Positions 60,266 to 64,000 of a DNA stretch of 64,000 nucleotides are shown here, piece by piece. Below the pieces are notes generated by a model, which had not been told where the DNA came from, ran no database searches, and worked only from the letters and a program-made list of their open reading frames with translations. Numbering within the stretch: the stretch's first letter is position 1; every line of letters starts with the position of its first letter. Both the position numbers and the translations under genes were made by a program. The stretch is from Planctomycetota bacterium. Its GTDB lineage: Bacteria; Planctomycetota; Planctomycetia; Gemmatales; Gemmataceae. The stretch lies in NCBI GenBank assembly GCA_021413735.1, contig JAIOPV010000109.1, positions 26,615-90,614 of the forward strand, given 5' to 3'.

Positions 60266-62422
60266 ATGAGGGATCTTCAGCATCTCCGACTTGACCGCGA
60301 TGAACGCGGAGTCGCTACCGTCACATTCGACGTGCGGGGTACGCCGCTCAACGTCTTCAACGACGAAGTGATCGGCGAACTGCGAACGGTGATCGACGAA
60401 CTCGAACGCGATCCGCCGCGGGTCGTGGTGTTCAAGAGCGGCAAGTCGTCCGGCTTCTTCGCAGGTGCGGACGTGAACCGCATTCAGCAACTCGAAACGC
60501 CAGACGAAGTGCGAGTTGTCATCGACGCCGGACACGATGTCTTCGACCGCATCGAACATCTGCCGTGCCCGACTGTCGCGGTGATTCACGGACCGTGTCT
60601 CGGTGGCGGATTAGAGTTCGCCCTTTCGTGCCGACACCGCATCGCACGCGACGACTCTTCCACCAAATTCGGGCTACCGGAAGTGACACTCGGCCTCATC
60701 CCTGGATGGGGCGGAACGCAACGCCTCCCGCGACTCGTTGGGCTGCGGGAGTCGCTGCGAATCATCCTTGAAGGCGCGAACTTCAATGCCTCGAAAGCCG
60801 CAGCGGCGGGGTTGGTCGATGTCGCAGCGCCGCCGGAAGTGTTCGACGCCACGGTGTCGCATTTCATCGACGACCGGCTCACGGGGCGTTCCGTTCGCAA
60901 GCCAAGCCACGGCATTCTCGACACGCTTCTCGATGGAACGTGGCCGGGCAACGCGGTGGTGCTTGCGACTGCTCGCCGACGAATCGAGAAACGGGGGCGA
61001 GATTACCCTGCCCTTCCCGCTGCATTGCGAGCCATCGAGGCAGGGTTGCACTCGCCCGGAGCTGCTGGCTTCGAGGCGGAACGTGAGGAGTTCGTCGGGG
61101 TCGTGTTCACGCCGGTGGCACGCAGCCTCATCGGGCTGTTTTTCCAGCGTGAACGTGCCCGCAAGCCTTCGACATGGGTACGCGGAACGAAGCCTTCCCC
61201 AGTGCAGAAAGCGGCAGTCGTTGGTGCGGGAACCATGGGTGCGGGCATCGCGCAGTTGCTCGCGTTCAACGACATTCCCGTCGTGCTGAAAGACATCAAT
61301 GACGAGATCGTTGCGGGTGGGATGAAGAAGATCGCATCGCTGACAGATGCGGCTGTCAGCAAGTCGCTGCTGACTCGCGAAGCGGGCGATGCCGTGGTGG
61401 GTCGCATCACGCCGACAAGCACATGGGAACCGCTCGCGGGTTGCGATCTCGTGATTGAGGCAGTCGTCGAACGCGAAGACATCAAGCGAACGGTGTTCGG
61501 CGAACTGGCAGAGCGGTTGCCGTCGGCGGTGCTGGCGTCGAACACATCGGCCCTGTCGGTCACGCGAATCGCTGACACGACTCCGAACGCTGAGCGGGTC
61601 GCTGGCCTGCACTTCTTCAACCCAGTGCATCGCATGCAATTGGTCGAAGTCGTTCGTGGCAAAGCCAGCAACGATGCGACCATTGCCACACTTGTCGAAC
61701 TGGTTCGCAAGCTCGGCAAGGTGCCGGTGGTGGTCGCGGACAGCCCTGGTTTCCTTGTGAATCGCACGTTGTTCCCGTACCTCGATGAAGCTGTAAGGCT
61801 CGTGATCGAAGGCGTCCCCGGTGAAGAAGTCGATCGTGCCGCTGTCCGGTTCGGGATGCCAATGGGACCGCTCGAACTGCTCGATCAGATCGGGGTCGAT
61901 ATCGCGGCCGACGTGGCGAAGACCTTCGCCGCTCTGAGTTCTGACGTGGGCCCCGCACCCGCACGCTTCGCGGAGATGGTGAAGGATGGAGCGCTCGGCA
62001 AGAAGTCTGGGCACGGGTTCTACGACTATCGCGGGGACCGTCGCGGCAAGCCGACGAAGTGGGCAACGTCGAAGCATCCACACTCAGTCCCCGACAACGC
62101 CGAGCGTGGCGAGTTGTCGGATGTTCAGAAACGTCTGATGTACCCGATGATTAACGAAGCCGCGAAGTGTCTCGAAGCGGGTGTTGTTCCTGAGGCATGG
62201 GTCGCGGATCTAGCGATGGTTCTCGGCACAGGCTTCGCGCCGTTCCGGGGTGGTCCGCTTCGCACCGCCGATTCGCTTGGCGTTGCACGCGTGGTTCAGG
62301 AACTCGAAACACTCCGTGCAGAACACGGACAGCGCTTCGAGCCTGCCCGGTTGCTTCGCAAAATGGCCGACGAGGGACACGGATTTTACACGGAAACGGT
62401 TCCCGCAGTCGCACACGTTTGA
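60266..62422 (+). CDS. fadJ: Multifunctional enoyl-CoA hydratase/3-hydroxyacyl-CoA dehydrogenase
   Basis: A 718-residue FadJ/FadB-type protein. The N-terminal crotonase domain (about 1-190) has the oxyanion-hole motif GADVNRIQQL and the Glu-bearing GPCLGGGLEFALSCRHRIA and PEVTLGLIPGWGGTQRLPRL. The NAD-binding domain begins AAVVGAGTMGAGIAQLLA (about 315) with HFFNPVHRMQLVEVVR and the C-terminal dehydrogenase domains follow. Together with the thiolase 20 bases upstream it makes the trifunctional beta-oxidation enzyme. ATG 60266 has GGGAG upstream. The anaerobic/aerobic FadJ versus FadB distinction is not certain. Confidence 0.95.
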   Translation: MRDLQHLRLDRDERGVATVTFDVRGTPLNVFNDEVIGELRTVIDELERDPPRVVVFKSGKSSGFFAGADVNRIQQLETPDEVRVVIDAGHDVFDRIEHLPCPTVAVIHGPCLGGGLEFALSCRHRIARDDSSTKFGLPEVTLGLIPGWGGTQRLPRLVGLRESLRIILEGANFNASKAAAAGLVDVAAPPEVFDATVSHFIDDRLTGRSVRKPSHGILDTLLDGTWPGNAVVLATARRRIEKRGRDYPALPAALRAIEAGLHSPGAAGFEAEREEFVGVVFTPVARSLIGLFFQRERARKPSTWVRGTKPSPVQKAAVVGAGTMGAGIAQLLAFNDIPVVLKDINDEIVAGGMKKIASLTDAAVSKSLLTREAGDAVVGRITPTSTWEPLAGCDLVIEAVVEREDIKRTVFGELAERLPSAVLASNTSALSVTRIADTTPNAERVAGLHFFNPVHRMQLVEVVRGKASNDATIATLVELVRKLGKVPVVVADSPGFLVNRTLFPYLDEAVRLVIEGVPGEEVDRAAVRFGMPMGPLELLDQIGVDIAADVAKTFAALSSDVGPAPARFAEMVKDGALGKKSGHGFYDYRGDRRGKPTKWATSKHPHSVPDNAERGELSDVQKRLMYPMINEAAKCLEAGVVPEAWVADLAMVLGTGFAPFRGGPLRTADSLGVARVVQELETLRAEHGQRFEPARLLRKMADEGHGFYTETVPAVAHV

Positions 62423-62455
62423 CGCACGCTGTCCACAGACACGAAAGGTTCACCC

Positions 62456-64000
62456 ATGAGCACCGACGTTCGCACCCCTTCCTTCGCGGAAGAAGCCCTT
62501 CGCCTCGGCGGAAAAGGAGCCGAGGAAGTTCGCCGCATGGGAGCGGTCGATACGGCTGACGATCAGGTCGAGGAGCTGTTCGCGGCACGCTACCGCACGA
62601 ACCTCAGTCCCATTCACCGAGCCGTGTGGGACGCCGAAGTGTCGCCGGAACAGTGGGTCGGGCCATCGCACGCGGTGTCGCCGGAAGCTGAAACCGCAAT
62701 GCGGAACTCGCTGAACGTCGTGCGGCAACATCTCGTCGAGGGAACACTGCACGACGATGAAGGCAAGATCGCGGAATCCGTGCTGGCTGAGCTCGGCGTC
62801 GCGGGTTATTGGGGTCTGCTCGTCGAGAAGAAGTACGGCGGCTCGGGTGTGCCGTTCACGCGGTTCGCGTCGTTCATCACGCAAATGGCAATGCTCGACC
62901 CGACTGTCGCGGGGCTTGCTTCCGTTCACGGGTGCATCGGGGCGGTCGATCCCGTGCAGACATTCGGAACCGAAGAACAGAAACGGCGCTGGCTGCCCGA
63001 ACTGGCGAGCGGTCGACGGCTCTCGGCGTTCGCGCTAACCGAACCGTGTGCCGGCTCCGACCTCACGGCACTCCGCACGGTCGCGGTTCGCGAGGGTGAT
63101 GAGTTCGTCGTTACCGGCGAGAAGCTGTTCATCACGAACGTTCGACCGGGCCGCACGATCGGCTTAGTATGCCTCATCGAAGGCAAGCCGGCGGTGCTGA
63201 TCGTGGATCTGCCAGACACCGAGACGCCCGAATTTAGCCTCAAGAACTACGGGTTGTACGCTCTGAAGCATTGCCACAATCACGGCATCGTCTTCAACAA
63301 GTTCCGCGTGCCGGTGGCGAATCTCCTCACGCCAGCAGACGGCGACGGTCTCACCATCGCGTATCACGGACTGAATCGCGGTCGTGTATCGCTTTGTGCG
63401 AACGCAGCGGGTGCGATGCGGAAGATGATGGCCGACATGATTCCGTGGGCGAAGTTCCGCGTGACCTACGGGGAACCGATCGCGAAGCGCGAACTCGTGC
63501 GGCGTCGGCTCGGGCATCTCGCGGGGTTGGTCGTGGCGTGCGATGCCCTCACCGACTGGTGCGCGGGCTTGCTCGATGCCGGTTACCGCGGCGAGATGGA
63601 GTGCATCATCGCGAAGATCTTCGGCAGCGAAGCACAGAAGGAAGCGGCCATCGAGTTGCACATGAAGACGCACGGCGGGCGAGCGTTCTTGCACGGGCAC
63701 CTGTTCGGCGACAACGTTCACGAGTTCCTGGCCCCGTGCATTTACGAAGGCGAAGGAGAAATGCTCGGCATGGCGTTCTTCAAGTCGCTCGTGAAAGAAC
63801 ACGGCGTCAAATACTTCGAGCCGATCGGCAAGGCCCTGTACGCCGCGAAGATCAAGAAGCCGAACCTCTCGAACCCGGCGCACCTGTGGGTGCTCAAGGG
63901 CCCGATGCTGGAATACGGCAAGTGGATGATCGGCCAAAAGCTGCACCGCCGCCCGGCTCCGCAGTTCCCGAGCATGCCGGAGAGCCTGCGTCGCCACGCC
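62456..64000 (+). CDS. Acyl-CoA dehydrogenase, 3' end outside window
   Basis: At least 515 residues of an acyl-CoA dehydrogenase, starting at ATG 62456 ([10 protein letters not shown]) and still open at the right edge. The N-terminal domain contains [17 protein letters not shown], the FAD-binding middle has [17 protein letters not shown] and [12 protein letters not shown], and the C-terminal part has [11 protein letters not shown], the usual place of the catalytic Glu. It catalyses the first oxidation of acyl-CoA with electrons passing to ETF. The protein already exceeds the common 380-residue size, so it belongs to the longer ACAD forms. It follows fadJ by 33 bases in the beta-oxidation cluster. 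Confidence 0.92.
   Translation, partial: MSTDVRTPSFAEEALRLGGKGAEEVRRMGAVDTADDQVEELFAARYRTNLSPIHRAVWDAEVSPEQWVGPSHAVSPEAETAMRNSLNVVRQHLVEGTLHDDEGKIAESVLAELGVAGYWGLLVEKKYGGSGVPFTRFASFITQMAMLDPTVAGLASVHGCIGAVDPVQTFGTEEQKRRWLPELASGRRLSAFALTEPCAGSDLTALRTVAVREGDEFVVTGEKLFITNVRPGRTIGLVCLIEGKPAVLIVDLPDTETPEFSLKNYGLYALKHCHNHGIVFNKFRVPVANLLTPADGDGLTIAYHGLNRGRVSLCANAAGAMRKMMADMIPWAKFRVTYGEPIAKRELVRRRLGHLAGLVVACDALTDWCAGLLDAGYRGEMECIIAKIFGSEAQKEAAIELHMKTHGGRAFLHGHLFGDNVHEFLAPCIYEGEGEMLGMAFFKSLVKEHGVKYFEPIGKALYAAKIKKPNLSNPAHLWVLKGPMLEYGKWMIGQKLHRRPAPQFPSMPESLRRHA

Overview
The window looks like a piece of a planctomycete chromosome, most likely from the Gemmata group. The main evidence is lineage-typical gene families: three secreted DUF1549/DUF1553 proteins (two with Ig-like BIG2-type segments, one with a PSCyt1 c-type haem motif), two Tat-type DUF1501 proteins, a DUF1559 pseudopilin-like protein, a DUF6263 protein, a PPC-domain protein, and a Ser/Thr kinase with an extracytoplasmic NPCBM-like domain. 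Base composition is moderately GC-rich throughout. The assignment is inference from family content; no rRNA or tRNA gene is visible. Genes are densely packed: no stretch above about 300 bases lacks a gene, and the intergenic spaces of 100-270 bases mostly hold hairpins or repeats, which are listed.

Layout. 1-1766 (minus): complex I genes in the order nuoI-nuoA-nuoB-nuoC. 1993-3279: a lipoprotein and a DUF2752 membrane protein. 3477-7736 (plus): tilS, purH, a GxxExxY nuclease-like gene bounded by inverted repeats, and an M42 peptidase. 7745-12165: a fragment of a P-loop ATPase gene, acetyl-CoA synthetase, N-carbamoylputrescine amidase and a DadA-type oxidoreductase. 12267-21293 (minus): a block of DUF1549/DUF1553 and DUF1501 surface proteins, interrupted by a second small gene bounded by inverted repeats. 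21488-23379: an ATP-grasp ligase, small hypotheticals and an orphan antitoxin. 23383-28551 (minus): a complete branched-chain amino-acid-type ABC transporter, livK-H-M-G-F, whose LivG carries an unusual membrane-spanning insertion. 28664-31558: glycosyltransferase, PP2C phosphatase and SDR. 31691-38340 (plus, except the panE remnant): prfB with its +1 frameshift site, tsaE, Ser/Thr kinase, a broken ketopantoate reductase, a HAD-like protein lacking key aspartates, a FabZ-like dehydratase and trmB. 38348-49929 (mostly minus): a Csp1-like copper-storage protein and a Cys-rich exported protein, a PQQ-type propeller, rfbD, DUF6263, GTP-dependent PEP carboxykinase, PPC protein, queF (plus) and a leucine-rich-repeat protein. 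50093-56872: a holin-like membrane protein overlapping a histone-H1-like fusion, another DUF1549/1553 protein, an Arg/Asp-rich protein, ftsY, a lipoprotein and a DUF1559 protein. 57143-64000 (plus): a beta-oxidation cluster (acyl-CoA ligase, thiolase, FadJ-type multifunctional enzyme, acyl-CoA dehydrogenase running off the window).

The most unusual theme is the repeats. At least five families of short palindromic or inverted repeats recur here. One family of GCCGCTTGCGGC hairpins sits at gene ends six times. Two other families bracket small single-gene cassettes. Repeat-like DNA has also entered reading frames in frame (tilS, trmB, possibly the kinase and the livM tail), adding low-complexity peptides to essential enzymes. 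The best candidates for something undescribed are the two inverted-repeat-bounded cassettes (6124-6656 and 18518-19073), the transmembrane insertion in the LivG ATPase, and the holin-like/DUF3618-histone-tail gene pair.
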